A stretch of 64,000 nt of DNA from Limnohabitans sp. 2KL-27 (GCF_001269345.1 NZ_CXOP01000001.1:372001-436000); one strand, 5' to 3'; counted from the first letter of the stretch, positions 1 through 8,680 are shown. The notes: a model not told the origin generated them from the letters alone. Translations and numbers: made by a program.

Positions 1-1112
1 CAGAACTTGGCATCAATGGCCAACATCAGGGCAGAGATCACCACCGCAGCGCCAATGACCGCACCTTTGAGCAGTGTGGGCAGTTTGCCTTTGGCCACAG
101 CCAGCACGGCGCCCACCAGCACGCAAGCGATCAACACATACATCATCTCGCTGGTGATGGCGCGCAGCATGGAGTAATACGGCGTGAAGTACCACACGGG
201 GGCAATGTGCAAGGGCGTGGTCAAGGGGTCGGCCGGAATGAAGTTGTTGTACTCCAAGAAATAGCCGCCGAACTCAGGCGCGAAGAACACCACCGCGGTA
301 AAAGCCATCAAGAAGATGCTGACCGAGAAGATGTCGTGTACGGTGTAGTAAGGGTGGAAAGGAATGCCGTCCAATGGGTTGCCACGTGCGTCTTTGGGCG
401 CATCGGGTGCCTTGATCTCCACACCGTCGGGGTTGTTGGAGCCCACTTCGTGCAAAGCAATGATGTGGGCAACCACCAAGCCCAAGAGCACCAAAGGCAC
501 GGCAATGACGTGGAAGCTGAAGAAACGGTTCAGGGTGGCATCGCCCACCACGAAGTCGCCACGGATCAGCAAAGCCAAATCAGGGCCCACGAAAGGAATG
601 GCCGAGAACAAGTTCACGATCACCTGAGCACCCCAGTAGGACATCTGGCCCCAAGGCAGCAGGTAACCCATGAAGGCTTCGGCCATCAGGCACAGGAAAA
701 TGGCGCAACCGAAGATCCAGACCAGCTCGCGTGGCTTGCGGTAGCTGCCGTAGATCAAGCCACGGAACATGTGCAGGTAGACCACCACAAAGAAGGCGGA
801 TGCGCCAGTGGAGTGCATGTAGCGGATCAACCAGCCCCAAGGCACATCACGCATGATGTACTCCACCGAAGCGAAGGCCAAAGCGGCATCTGGCTTGTAA
901 TGCATGACCAAGAAAATACCGGTCACGATTTGGATCACGAGGACCAAGAGCGACAGAGCACCGAACACATACCAAAAATTCAAATTTTTGGATGCGTAGT
1001 ATTCGGACAAATGGTCTTTGTAAAGCTTGGACAACGGAAACCGGTTGTCAACCCAATTGAGGAGCTTTTCGCCAGCTGGCGCGTTGGGTGAGATTTCTTT
1101 GAATTGAGCCAT
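1..1112 (-). CDS. petB: Cytochrome b of the bc1 complex (3' part missing)
   Basis: Membrane core of ubiquinol:cytochrome c oxidoreductase, which oxidises quinol and passes electrons via two b hemes. About 370 codons are visible from ATG 1112 and the frame runs off the left edge, so the C-terminus is absent; the family is usually somewhat over 400 residues. Visible support: N-terminal segment with the NFWY motif after residue 45, two membrane helices carrying the paired heme histidines (HSTG...VYLHMFRG and FSFHV...VAHIIALHEVG), and a Qo-site motif reading PVWY instead of the mitochondrial PEWY. It begins 11 nt after the petA stop, so the two are one operon. petC (cytochrome c1) would be expected next, outside the window. 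Confidence 0.95.
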   Translation of the reverse strand, partial: MAQFKEISPNAPAGEKLLNWVDNRFPLSKLYKDHLSEYYASKNLNFWYVFGALSLLVLVIQIVTGIFLVMHYKPDAALAFASVEYIMRDVPWGWLIRYMHSTGASAFFVVVYLHMFRGLIYGSYRKPRELVWIFGCAIFLCLMAEAFMGYLLPWGQMSYWGAQVIVNLFSAIPFVGPDLALLIRGDFVVGDATLNRFFSFHVIAVPLVLLGLVVAHIIALHEVGSNNPDGVEIKAPDAPKDARGNPLDGIPFHPYYTVHDIFSVSIFLMAFTAVVFFAPEFGGYFLEYNNFIPADPLTTPLHIAPVWYFTPYYSMLRAITSEMMYVLIACVLVGAVLAVAKGKLPTLLKGAVIGAAVVISALMLAIDAKF

Positions 1113-1123
1113 GTTGTTCTCCA

Positions 1124-1720
1124 TCAGGCCTTCTTGTCTTCACCAATGATCAACTTGGTGTCCGACAGGTACATGTGCGGAGGCACTTCAAGGTTGTCAG
1201 GCGCAGGCTTGTTCTTGAAGACGCGGCCAGCCAGGTCAAACGTCGAACCATGGCACGCGCACAGGAAACCGCCATTCCAGTCATCGGGCAATGAAGGCTG
1301 GGGGCCTGTGGCAAATTTATCGCCTGGCGAGCAACCCAAGTGGGTGCAAATGCCCACAGCCACCATGATTTCGGGCTTGATGGAGCGGTGTGCGTTTTTG
1401 GCGTATTCGGGGGTGGGGTAAGCGTTACGGTCCGAAGCAGGGTCGGCCAGCTGACCTTCGATTTTCTTGAGGGATTCGAGCTGCTCGGGCGAGCGCTTCA
1501 TGATCCAAACGGGCTTGCCGCGCCATTCAACCGTGAGCTTTTCGCCCGGGTTCAAAGCGGAAATGTCCACTTCTACGGCCGCACCAGCCGCTTTGGCTCG
1601 TTCGGAGGGTTGAAAGCTGCTGACGAAGGGGGTGGCCACAAAGCCAGCGCCTACGGCACCTGCGCAACCGGAGGCAATCAGCCAGGTCCGTTTGCTGCTG
1701 TCGACTGGGGTGTCACTCAT
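1124..1720 (-). CDS. petA: Rieske iron-sulfur subunit of the bc1 complex
   Basis: Carries the 2Fe-2S cluster that moves electrons from quinol to cytochrome c1 on the periplasmic side. It has 198 residues. The cluster ligands are plain: CTHLGC at about 125-130 and CACHGS at about 154-159, which also contain the two disulfide cysteines. The N-terminus is a Tat-type signal/anchor with a Lys-Arg pair (SSKRTWLIASG, about 8-18) rather than twin arginine, followed by a hydrophobic segment; lysine substitution at that place is known in some Rieske proteins. First gene of the petAB operon; a minus-strand TACAAT box lies about 40 nt upstream. Confidence 0.97.
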   Translation of the reverse strand: MSDTPVDSSKRTWLIASGCAGAVGAGFVATPFVSSFQPSERAKAAGAAVEVDISALNPGEKLTVEWRGKPVWIMKRSPEQLESLKKIEGQLADPASDRNAYPTPEYAKNAHRSIKPEIMVAVGICTHLGCSPGDKFATGPQPSLPDDWNGGFLCACHGSTFDLAGRVFKNKPAPDNLEVPPHMYLSDTKLIIGEDKKA

Positions 1721-1759
1721 GGGAATCCTCTAGCGAGTCGTTATCAGGGTCAACCCGAG

Positions 1760-1765
1760 ATTGTA
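1760..1765 (-). promoter_or_regulatory. Candidate -10 box for petAB
   Basis: TACAAT on the minus strand in the 139-bp divergent gap between petA and mscL. It predicts a leader of about 30 nt before the petA ATG. I could not find a well-spaced -35 hexamer, so this is tentative. Confidence 0.35.
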
Positions 1766-1859
1766 GCGGAGTGAAACAAACAACCGACTGACAAGACCCC
1801 TGTTGGCATGATGTTGCGTCACAATCGGTCGCTTCGGTTCAAATTTAGGAGTTATAGAG

Positions 1860-2291
1860 ATGACATTTGCTCAAGAATTAAAATCTTTTGCCGTAAAAGG
1901 CAACGTCATGGACCTGGCCGTCGGCGTCATCATAGGCGGCGCTTTTGGCAAGATCGTCGACTCGGTGGTCGGCGACCTGATCATGCCGCTGGTCAGCCGT
2001 GCTTTCGGCGGGCTGGATTTCTCCAATTACTACCTGGGTCTGGCGGGTCAGGCGGCCGGTTTGTCTTTGGTTGAAGCCAAAAAACTCGGGGCCGTCTTCG
2101 CCTACGGCAGCTTTCTGACGGTGGCGCTGAACTTCGTCCTCCTGGCCTTCATCATCTTTGTGATGATCCGCCAGATGAACCGCCTGACGGCCGCCAAACC
2201 CGAACCAGAGGCGCCGGCGGCAGCGCCCATCACCCCCGAAGACGTTTTGTTGCTGCGCGAAATCCGCGACAGCCTTCAAAACAAAGTTTGA
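1860..2291 (+). CDS. mscL: Large-conductance mechanosensitive channel
   Basis: Inner-membrane pentameric valve that opens on membrane stretch during osmotic down-shock. It has 143 residues, normal for the family. The N-terminal amphipathic helix ([19 protein letters not shown]), the first membrane helix rich in Gly/Ala ([17 protein letters not shown], about 21-37), the second helix near 75-98 and a charged cytoplasmic C-terminal helix ending in [14 protein letters not shown] sequence are all present. An AGGAG ribosome site lies 9 nt before the ATG. It converges on pdxA with only 13 nt between stop codons. Confidence 0.96.
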   Translation: MTFAQELKSFAVKGNVMDLAVGVIIGGAFGKIVDSVVGDLIMPLVSRAFGGLDFSNYYLGLAGQAAGLSLVEAKKLGAVFAYGSFLTVALNFVLLAFIIFVMIRQMNRLTAAKPEPEAPAAAPITPEDVLLLREIRDSLQNKV

Positions 2292-2304
2292 AACGCCCCA
2301 CCGG

Positions 2305-3381
2305 TCAGTGCGCCGCGCTGACCATCTGGCGTGCCATGCGCAGCGCCTGGATCAAGCTGCTGGCATCCGCCACGCCTTGACCGGCCAAGTCCATGGCGGT
2401 CCCGTGGTCCGGGCTGGTCCGGATCAGGGGCAGCCCCAGGGTCACATTGACGCCCTGCTCCACCCCCAAGTACTTGACGGGGATCAGGCCCTGGTCGTGG
2501 TACATGGCGATGACCACATCGAATGCCCGATGGCCATCGGCCCGTTGCCGCGCCCGCATGAACACCGTGTCAGGCGCGTAAGGGCCATGCACATCCAACC
2601 CCTCTTGGCGCGCCAACGCCAGACAGGGCTGAAGAACGTCTATTTCCTCTCGGCCAAACAAGCCACCCTCGCCCGCATGGGGGTTGACACCCGCCACGGC
2701 GATGCGCGGTCTGCGGCCCAGCACAACACGCAATGACGCATCGGTGATGCGCAAGGTCTCGAGCACCCGCTCCAGCGTGACGGCCTCCAGCGCATCGCGC
2801 AGCGACAAATGGATGCTCACCAGCACCGTGCGCAATTCGTCGTTGGCCAGCATCATGCGCACCGGCATTTGGGCCACCGACACACCCAGATGTCTGGCCG
2901 CCTCGGCTTGCAGCAACTCGGTGTGGCCCGGGTACTGGTCATACGGGGCGCCTGCAGCATGCAAAGCTTCTTTGTGCAAAGGCGCGGTGACCAAGGCCGC
3001 CACCTCGCGCCGCAAGGCAGCCCGGGTGGCCCATAGCACCGCTTCACCGGCCAATTGGCCTGCTCGGGCATCGATTTGTCCCCAAGGCAAAACCGGGGCC
3101 ACAGGCACCACCTGCAACACAGGCAAGCAGCGCGGGGGCACCTGCAGGGCTTCTTCGGGCGTCTGAATTTCGCAAACAGGGAAAGTCGGGGTCGCTTGCA
3201 CCAAGGCCATGGCGCGGCGCATCAAGCCGACATCACCCGCCACAAAACAGCCTTGGGTCAAGTCAGGGGCAAGGCACCAGGCCCGCGCCACAATTTCAGG
3301 GCCAATGCCGCATGGGTCGCCCGGGGTGAGGACGATCGGCCGCTCAGTGAGGGGGGGCGACAAGTCGGTCTGGGGTGTCAT
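2305..3381 (-). CDS. pdxA: 4-hydroxythreonine-4-phosphate dehydrogenase
   Basis: NAD-dependent step of the DXP-dependent pyridoxal phosphate pathway, giving the substrate that PdxJ condenses with deoxyxylulose phosphate. I place the start at ATG 3381 (358 residues), because TPGDPCGIGPEI, the conserved family N-terminus, begins about 20 residues later; the frame stays open upstream but that part is the shadow of the neighbouring gene. Other landmarks are VTAPLHKEAL, the metal histidine in YPGHTELL, and the C-terminal MYHDQGLIPVKYLG and RTSPDHGTAMDLAG. It lies 10 nt downstream of the Nif3-like gene, probably co-transcribed. Confidence 0.95.
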   Translation of the reverse strand: MTPQTDLSPPLTERPIVLTPGDPCGIGPEIVARAWCLAPDLTQGCFVAGDVGLMRRAMALVQATPTFPVCEIQTPEEALQVPPRCLPVLQVVPVAPVLPWGQIDARAGQLAGEAVLWATRAALRREVAALVTAPLHKEALHAAGAPYDQYPGHTELLQAEAARHLGVSVAQMPVRMMLANDELRTVLVSIHLSLRDALEAVTLERVLETLRITDASLRVVLGRRPRIAVAGVNPHAGEGGLFGREEIDVLQPCLALARQEGLDVHGPYAPDTVFMRARQRADGHRAFDVVIAMYHDQGLIPVKYLGVEQGVNVTLGLPLIRTSPDHGTAMDLAGQGVADASSLIQALRMARQMVSAAH

Positions 3382-3391
3382 GTGGAGGGCC

Positions 3392-4144
3392 TCAAGCCGG
3401 GTTGTCGATCTCGATGAAACGGTGCTGCAAACCCAGCTCTTGCGCCACACGTGCGGCCAAGGCCGGGGCGCCATAACGCTCGGTGGCGTGGTGGCCGCAG
3501 GCCAGAAAGGCCACGCCAGTTTCACGCGCCAGATGGGCTTGGGGCTCCGAAATTTCACCGGTGATGAAAGCGTCCACGCCCTGAGCAATGGCCGCTTCAA
3601 AATAGCCTTGCGCCCCGCCACTGCACCAAGCCACACGGCGAACCGGCCGATCGCTGCCACCCACGCAAACGACCGACCGTCCAAGCATCGCCGCCACATG
3701 GTCGGCCAAACCTTGGGCACCGGACCAAGTTTGCGTCCCAGTCCCCACAAAACCCAGGTCTTGTTCGCCAAAGCGCCCATCGGCTTGCAGGCCGAGCACG
3801 CGGGCCAGTTGGGCGTTGTTGCCCAGCTCCGGATGGGCATCGAGCGGCAGGTGGTAAGCAAACAGGTGGATGCCATGCGCCAGCAGCAAGCGCAGTCGCT
3901 CGCGCATCCAACCCGTGACGCGCCCATCCTGGCCACGCCAGAACAAGCCGTGGTGCACCACGATGGCGTCGGCTTGGGCGTCAATGGCGGCCTCTATCAA
4001 GGCCCGGCTGGCGGTGACGCCACTGACGAGCAAATGCACATCGCGGTCGCCCTCGACCTGCAAGCCGTTGGGGCCGTGATCGCGGAACTTTTCGGGTTGG
4101 AGCAAGGCGTCGAAGGCCTGGCCCAGAATTTTGGCGTGGGTCAT
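3392..4144 (-). CDS. Nif3-like dinuclear metal-centre protein (YbgI family)
   Basis: Conserved Nif3/YbgI protein of 250 residues. The family forms hexameric toroids with a two-metal site, and its biochemical role is still debated (GTP cyclohydrolase 1 type 2-like). Metal-ligand motifs are visible: NGLQVEG near 24-30, VVHHGLFW around 62-69, YHLPLDAH near 97-104 and GHHATERYG close to the C-terminus (about 216-224). Heads a short minus-strand unit with pdxA and is divergent from the protease gene, with an 81-bp gap. Family assignment is firm; function is not. Confidence 0.88.
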   Translation of the reverse strand: MTHAKILGQAFDALLQPEKFRDHGPNGLQVEGDRDVHLLVSGVTASRALIEAAIDAQADAIVVHHGLFWRGQDGRVTGWMRERLRLLLAHGIHLFAYHLPLDAHPELGNNAQLARVLGLQADGRFGEQDLGFVGTGTQTWSGAQGLADHVAAMLGRSVVCVGGSDRPVRRVAWCSGGAQGYFEAAIAQGVDAFITGEISEPQAHLARETGVAFLACGHHATERYGAPALAARVAQELGLQHRFIEIDNPA

Positions 4145-4225
4145 GGCGAAAGGCTTTCTGTCTGGGTGAGCTATTGTGGCGCAAGGCAGCTGTGCCCCTG
4201 CGTCGAATCAAGCACAATCTGCACC

Positions 4226-5380
4226 ATGAAACGTTACTGGCTTTTATTTTCGCAATGGGTGACGGTCTTGCTGGCCGTGTGGTTTGTGGTGGCCACCTTG
4301 CAGCCCGAGTGGCTGCGCAGCGCCAAGCGTTCGGCCGATGGCATGACTTTGCTGCAAGCCCCCATGGGCGCGCCACTCAGCCGCCCCGCAGGCAGCTTGA
4401 GTGCACCTGCACGCCTGGCCTCACCCGCTGTGGTCAGCATCAACACCAGCAAAGCCAAAAGCCAGAACCCCCATGGCCAGGACCCCTGGTTCCGATTTTT
4501 CTATGGGGAACAAGAAGAACAAAACCCAGCCGGCTTGGGCAGCGGGGTCATCGTCAGCCCAGAAGGCCACATCCTGACCAACAACCATGTCATCGAAGAT
4601 GCGGACGACATCGAGGTGGTGCTGGCCGATGGCCGGCGCGCCGCCGCCAAAGTCATCGGCACCGATCCCGACACCGATCTGGCGCTGCTCAAAATCAGCC
4701 TCGACAAATTGCCTGTGATCGTTTTGGGGCAAACCCAAGAGCTGCAAGTGGGCGATGTGGTGCTGGCCATTGGCAACCCGTTTGGTGTGGGCCAAACCGT
4801 GACTTCGGGCATCGTCAGCGCTTTGGGGCGCAGCCAGTTGGGCATCAACACATTCGAGAACTTCATCCAAACCGACGCCGCCATCAACCCCGGCAACTCG
4901 GGCGGTGCGCTGGTTGATGTGAATGGCCACCTGATGGGCATCAACACCGCCATCTATTCCCGCTCGGGCGGCAGCATGGGCATTGGTTTTGCCATCCCGA
5001 TTTCCACGGCCAAGCAGGTGATGCAGGATCTGCTGAAAAACGGCAAGGTCATCCGGGGCTGGATCGGGGTCGAACCTCAGGACATGTCGGCTGAACTGGC
5101 CGCCAGCTTCGAACTGCCCAAATCCGGCCAGACTTTACCCCTGGGCGTGGTGATCACGGGCGTGCTCAAGAACGGACCCGCCGCTGCCGCAGGCGTTCGT
5201 CCGGGTGATGTGATCGTCAAGGTGGCAGGACAACCCGTGCGCAACGTGTCAGAACTCTTGACCCAAGTGGCTGGCCTCCAACCCGGCGTTCCGGCCGAAG
5301 TCCACATCTGGCGTCGACAAGGCGAAGTCAATTTGCGCTTGACCCCGGCAGAGCGACCTGCCGCCAAGACAAGAAAGTAA
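4226..5380 (+). CDS. Membrane-anchored trypsin-like protease with one PDZ domain (DegS/AlgW/DegQ type)
   Basis: Envelope quality-control protease of 384 residues. ATG 4226 is chosen because it opens directly onto a hydrophobic anchor (about 4-24) and a Pro/Ala-rich linker. The catalytic triad is His121 (TNNHVIED), Asp151 (DPDTDLALLK) and Ser225 (NPGNSGGALVD). A single PDZ domain covers about 280-370. One PDZ plus an uncleaved-looking N-terminal helix suggests the DegS/AlgW branch, whose members cleave anti-sigma factors, but a DegQ-like role is possible. There is no Shine-Dalgarno sequence; a CACAAT box ends 7 nt before the ATG. A terminator follows the gene. Confidence 0.9.
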   Translation: MKRYWLLFSQWVTVLLAVWFVVATLQPEWLRSAKRSADGMTLLQAPMGAPLSRPAGSLSAPARLASPAVVSINTSKAKSQNPHGQDPWFRFFYGEQEEQNPAGLGSGVIVSPEGHILTNNHVIEDADDIEVVLADGRRAAAKVIGTDPDTDLALLKISLDKLPVIVLGQTQELQVGDVVLAIGNPFGVGQTVTSGIVSALGRSQLGINTFENFIQTDAAINPGNSGGALVDVNGHLMGINTAIYSRSGGSMGIGFAIPISTAKQVMQDLLKNGKVIRGWIGVEPQDMSAELAASFELPKSGQTLPLGVVITGVLKNGPAAAAGVRPGDVIVKVAGQPVRNVSELLTQVAGLQPGVPAEVHIWRRQGEVNLRLTPAERPAAKTRK

Positions 5381-5424
5381 GGACGCCCGCAACGCGGCCT
5401 GAGAGATGCACGGTGCACCATGAC

Positions 5425-5453
5425 AAAGAGGCCCGCAGGCCTCTTTTGTTTTG
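5425..5453. terminator. Bidirectional terminator between the protease gene and tatC
   Basis: Perfect 9-bp stem (AAAGAGGCC / GGCCTCTTT) around a CGCA loop, followed by TGTTTT on the plus strand. It lies between two convergent genes and the A-run on the left arm supplies a short U-tract for minus-strand transcripts. Confidence 0.85.
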
Positions 5454-5469
5454 GTGATCCCCAAAACGC

Positions 5470-6258
5470 TCAGGCCGGGGTATCGGGCTCTTGTGGCGCT
5501 TGGGTGTGCTTGATGAAAATTTGTGCGGCCCAAATGCCCAACTCATACAGCAAGCACATGGGGATGGCCAGCGCCAGCTGAGACACCACATCGGGCGGGG
5601 TGACCACGGCCGCGATCACAAAGGCCAAGACCACAAAGTAGCCCCGAAAATCCTTGAGTTTTTGAATGCTGACCACACCCATGCGGGCCAACACCACCAC
5701 GGCCACGGGCACCTCAAACGCCAGACCAAAGGCCAGGAACATCGACAGCACAAAGCTCAGGTAAGCCTCGATGTCAGGCGCAGCGGTGATGCTTTTGGGC
5801 GCAAAGCTTTGGATGAAGCTGAACACCTGGCCAAACACAAAGAAATAACAAAAAGCCACGCCAATGAAAAACAGCAGTGTGCTCGACACCACCAAAGGCA
5901 TGACCAGCTTTTTCTCGTGGCTGTAAAGACCCGGCGCAATGAAGGCCCAGACCTGGTACAAGACCACCGGCAAGGCGATGAGGAACGCGCTCATCAGCAA
6001 GATCTTCAGGGGCACCATGAACGGCGAGATGACCGACGTGGCGATCAAGGTGGCGCCTTTGGGCAAATGCACCACCAAGGGCGCAGCCAGGATGTCGTAC
6101 AAATTGCCTGGGCCCGGGTAAATGGCCAAAGCTGCGGCAGCGACTGCAACAGCAGCCACCGCCCAGATCAAGCGGTCGCGCAGCTCGATCAAGTGCGCCA
6201 CAAAAGGTTGCTCAGAACCTTTGAGTTCGTCGTCGGGCTGGGAGGGGGTATCGGACAT
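5470..6258 (-). CDS. tatC: Sec-independent translocase subunit TatC
   Basis: Polytopic receptor of the twin-arginine translocase, which exports folded proteins across the inner membrane. From ATG 6258 it has 262 residues. The conserved N-terminal cytoplasmic sequence FVAHLIELRDRL, the loop after helix 1, and YQVWAFIAPGLY near helix 2 are clear, with six hydrophobic segments. An in-frame GTG at 6288 would add ten residues and sit 12 nt from tatB; neither start has a good ribosome site, and I prefer the ATG because MSD-type starts precede this charged leader in relatives. Last gene of the tatABC unit. Confidence 0.95.
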   Translation of the reverse strand: MSDTPSQPDDELKGSEQPFVAHLIELRDRLIWAVAAVAVAAAALAIYPGPGNLYDILAAPLVVHLPKGATLIATSVISPFMVPLKILLMSAFLIALPVVLYQVWAFIAPGLYSHEKKLVMPLVVSSTLLFFIGVAFCYFFVFGQVFSFIQSFAPKSITAAPDIEAYLSFVLSMFLAFGLAFEVPVAVVVLARMGVVSIQKLKDFRGYFVVLAFVIAAVVTPPDVVSQLALAIPMCLLYELGIWAAQIFIKHTQAPQEPDTPA

Positions 6259-6300
6259 GGCGGGGTCGGTTGGACGGTGCGCACACAAAGTGCGCGAGCG

Positions 6301-6768
6301 TCACAGGGAATTGAGGGGCTTGGGCCGGTAACGGGCCACGCGTGCAGCACCCGAAAGCGCTTTGGTGCGCACCCCCGAGCGGGCTTTGTACCACTGCGGC
6401 ATCGCGCCACGCTTGAGACGCCAGTTTTTGTCGGGGCGAACGTAATAAGGCGGTGGCGGCTCGATGGCGGGCAGATCGCTGTTCAGCCCAGCTGTGGTCT
6501 CGGACCAGTCCTTTTCAAAATCAGAAGCCGTGGTCTGGACGGTTTGCTCGACATCGCGGGCCGCCGTCTCCATGGTCTCTTTCATTTTTTTGAGCTCTTC
6601 CAGGTCCATCGAGCGGTTGACCTCGGCCTTGACGTCCGACACGTAGCGCTGCGCCTTGCCCAATAAAGTGCCCAAGGTACGGGCCACTTTGGGCAGTTTT
6701 TCGGGGCCGATGACGATCAACGCCACCACCCCAATGAGTGCCATTTTCGAAAAACTTAAATCCAGCAC
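6301..6768 (-). CDS. tatB: Sec-independent translocase subunit TatB
   Basis: Single-span partner of TatC in the signal-peptide receptor. It has 155 residues: short periplasmic N-terminus, membrane helix with the family pattern [19 protein letters not shown] (about 8-26), the amphipathic helix [20 protein letters not shown], and a long charged then Pro/Arg-rich cytoplasmic tail. The Glu in the helix ([19 protein letters not shown]) separates it from TatA. It lies 34 nt downstream of tatA. Confidence 0.93.
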   Translation of the reverse strand: MLDLSFSKMALIGVVALIVIGPEKLPKVARTLGTLLGKAQRYVSDVKAEVNRSMDLEELKKMKETMETAARDVEQTVQTTASDFEKDWSETTAGLNSDLPAIEPPPPYYVRPDKNWRLKRGAMPQWYKARSGVRTKALSGAARVARYRPKPLNSL

Positions 6769-6802
6769 AGTGCGGCGCTCGGTCGTTCAAGAATGCACGT
6801 GT

Positions 6803-7045
6803 TCAAGACTTGGTCTTGGCTTCGACGTCGATGGTGGTCTTGTCGGCCTGGGCCGTGGTCGAAGCGGTGACCTGACCGGCCACGGGCGCTGCCTCGTCTT
6901 TGGTGCCGCCCTCTTTCATGCCGTCCTTGAAGCCCTTGACAGCGCCGCCCAGGTCGGAGCCCATGTTCTTGAGCTTTTTGGTGCCGAACACCATGACCAC
7001 GATCAGCAGCACGATCAGCCAGTGCCAAATGGAAAAAGTACCCAT
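6803..7045 (-). CDS. tatA: Sec-independent translocase subunit TatA
   Basis: Pore-forming subunit of the Tat system, 80 residues. It shows the short N-terminus, one membrane helix ([16 protein letters not shown]), the conserved [21 protein letters not shown] hinge and amphipathic helix, and a polar tail. A GGAG ribosome site lies 7 nt before the ATG. Within this window the Rieske protein PetA and the molybdoenzyme MsrP carry Tat-type signals and are likely clients. Confidence 0.95.
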   Translation of the reverse strand: MGTFSIWHWLIVLLIVVMVFGTKKLKNMGSDLGGAVKGFKDGMKEGGTKDEAAPVAGQVTASTTAQADKTTIDVEAKTKS

Positions 7046-7141
7046 GAATATCTCCTAATGATGTTGGGATTCTAAGGGGATCGACACCCGGTATCGGATC
7101 GGCCCTGAGGAAGGAAGGATTTGGGGTGGGAAAGCGCTGTT

Positions 7142-7498
7142 TCAACCCCTGAGCCAGGGGCGCGGCCCGCCCATGACGTGCATGTGCAGGTGGTGCACTT
7201 CTTGCCCGCCCTCGCTGCCGTTGTTCACCACAATGCGGAAACCGCCATCCGGGTAAGGGTTGCAACCCTCTTGCAAAGCCAGCTTGGGGGCCAGGGTCAT
7301 CATGTGCCCCATCAAGGCGGCGTGCTCGGGGGCCAGATGCATCATCGATGGGATGTGCAGCTTGGGGATGATCAAGAAATGGATGGGCGCCCAAGGCGCG
7401 ATGTCGTGGAAGGCGAAGACATGCTCGTCCTCGTGGACTTTGCGCGACGGGATTTTGCCCGCGATGATTTTGCAAAAAAGGCAGTTGTCGTCGGTCAT
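7142..7498 (-). CDS. HIT-family nucleotide-binding protein (HinT-like)
   Basis: Histidine-triad protein of 118 residues, expected to hydrolyse nucleoside phosphoramidates or related adenylates in the cytoplasm. N-terminal CLFCKIIAGKIPS is the usual HinT opening. The catalytic H-x-H-x-H triad is at His103, His105 and His107 (HLHMHVMGG). The gene sits between the his and tat genes, a placement I recognise from Burkholderiales, and reads with them. Confidence 0.93.
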   Translation of the reverse strand: MTDDNCLFCKIIAGKIPSRKVHEDEHVFAFHDIAPWAPIHFLIIPKLHIPSMMHLAPEHAALMGHMMTLAPKLALQEGCNPYPDGGFRIVVNNGSEGGQEVHHLHMHVMGGPRPWLRG

Positions 7499-7526
7499 GG
7501 CTTGGTCGGCTTCAAAGTCAAAAAAA

Positions 7527-7889
7527 TCAGTCGGTCACTGGGCGCTGCCCGTTCAGGCGTACCATGCCCAGCACGATGCGGTACAAAAACCAGATGGAAA
7601 TGGCCACCCAGGCCAGCCAGCCTGGAAAAACAAAAAAAAACCACAGCGGCAAGGTCAGCAGGTACAGCAAAGCCGCCCAGATCACCGTGCGGACACGGTA
7701 GCTGAAATGCGCGCGCTCCCAACCCACTGCATCGCCTTTTTTGACCAGGTCAATGATGAGTGCCACCACCAGCAAGGCCGGGCCCATCTGCGCCCCCGGA
7801 ATCACGGCGCTCACGGCCACGATCAGGTGCAAGATGTAGCTGACCCAGCTGATGGTATGGGTGCTGTCGTCCAGTGCTTGCTCATTCAT
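7527..7889 (-). CDS. Small polytopic membrane protein (DUF4870-like)
   Basis: 120 residues with about three or four hydrophobic segments: near 14-34 (VSYILHLIVAVSAVIPGAQM), 36-50, 68-88 and 90-108. The middle has a short charged loop (DLVKKGDAVGWERAHFSYRVRT). The pattern resembles DUF4870 membrane proteins; no function is known. It lies 3 nt after hisE and 28 nt before the HIT gene, so it is carried in the his-tat transcription unit. Confidence 0.75.
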   Translation of the reverse strand: MNEQALDDSTHTISWVSYILHLIVAVSAVIPGAQMGPALLVVALIIDLVKKGDAVGWERAHFSYRVRTVIWAALLYLLTLPLWFFFVFPGWLAWVAISIWFLYRIVLGMVRLNGQRPVTD

Positions 7890-7892
7890 GGT

Positions 7893-8285
7893 TCATTCCC
7901 CCAGGCGCTCACGTTCCTGCACTTTGCGCAAAGCTTTTTCCTCCAGCCCGCTCAGGCCCTCACGACGGGCCAGTTCGTTGACCACATCCGCTGGCGTCAG
8001 GCCATAGTGGGCCAGTGCGATCATGCTGTGAAACCACAAATCGGCCACCTCGTAGACCAGCTTGGATGCATCGCCGCCGTGGTCCACGTCTTTGGCGGCC
8101 ATCACGGTTTCAGTGGCTTCTTCACCGATCTTCTTCAAAAAAGCGTCTGGGCCCTTGTGCAGCAATCGTGCGACATAACTTTTTTCGGGGTCGCCACCGT
8201 TGATGGCCTTGCGGCTTTCGATGATGGCGGCAAGGCGCGCCAAAGTGTCTTCGGAAGACGGGGCCAAGGTGTCGGTAGAACTCAT
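7893..8285 (-). CDS. hisE: Phosphoribosyl-ATP diphosphatase
   Basis: Second step of histidine synthesis, converting phosphoribosyl-ATP to phosphoribosyl-AMP. From ATG 8285 it has 130 residues. The all-alpha MazG-like motifs are present: [30 protein letters not shown] and [14 protein letters not shown], with the metal-binding Glu/Asp residues. A GTG at 8294 would overlap the hisI stop as GTGA and add three residues; either start is possible. It is a separate gene from hisI, not the fused HisIE of enterics. Confidence 0.95.
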   Translation of the reverse strand: MSSTDTLAPSSEDTLARLAAIIESRKAINGGDPEKSYVARLLHKGPDAFLKKIGEEATETVMAAKDVDHGGDASKLVYEVADLWFHSMIALAHYGLTPADVVNELARREGLSGLEEKALRKVQERERLGE

Positions 8286-8290
8286 CGCGT

Positions 8291-8680
8291 TCACTTGTAA
8301 ATGGTTTCAGGGTCCTTCAGGACCGGGTCAGTCGCCTGCCAGCCATCGGGCTGCAAGCTCTGGAAAAAGCAACTGTGGCGGCCCGTATGGCAAGCGATGC
8401 CCGGCTCGTGCCCCAGCTGTGTGACTTTGAGCAGCACCACATCGTTGTCGCAATCGATGCGGATGTCGTGCACCGTCTGCACATGGCCCGACTCTTCGCC
8501 CTTGAACCACAGCTTGCCACGCGAGCGGCTGAAATACACCGCCCGCTTGAGTTCAGCCGTCTTTTGCAGCGCCTCGCGGTTCATCCAGGCGAACATCAGC
8601 ACGTCGCCACTGCTTTGTTCCTGGGCGATGACCGGCACCAGGCCTTTGTCATCCCATTTGATTTTGTCGAGCCAGTTCAT
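8291..8680 (-). CDS. hisI: Phosphoribosyl-AMP cyclohydrolase
   Basis: Third step of histidine synthesis, opening the adenine ring of phosphoribosyl-AMP with a zinc-dependent active site. It has 129 residues. Key motifs are [26 protein letters not shown], the metal site DCDNDVVL and [13 protein letters not shown] with the zinc cysteines. It is separated from the upstream his genes by the toxin-antitoxin scar, so it probably needs its own promoter or read-through; a TAAGAT box lies 9 nt before the ATG on the minus strand. Confidence 0.95.
   Translation of the reverse strand: MNWLDKIKWDDKGLVPVIAQEQSSGDVLMFAWMNREALQKTAELKRAVYFSRSRGKLWFKGEESGHVQTVHDIRIDCDNDVVLLKVTQLGHEPGIACHTGRHSCFFQSLQPDGWQATDPVLKDPETIYK

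Noticed and set aside
207..1091. Open frame of 294 codons on the plus strand opposite petB
   Set aside because: The minus strand encodes an unmistakable cytochrome b across the whole stretch.
3382..3984. Extension of the PdxA frame upstream of ATG 3381
   Set aside because: It overlaps the Nif3-like gene in another frame, and the family N-terminus lies just after 3381.
3209..4225. Extension of the protease frame upstream of ATG 4226
   Set aside because: It is antisense to the Nif3-like gene and would put the membrane anchor in the middle of the protein.
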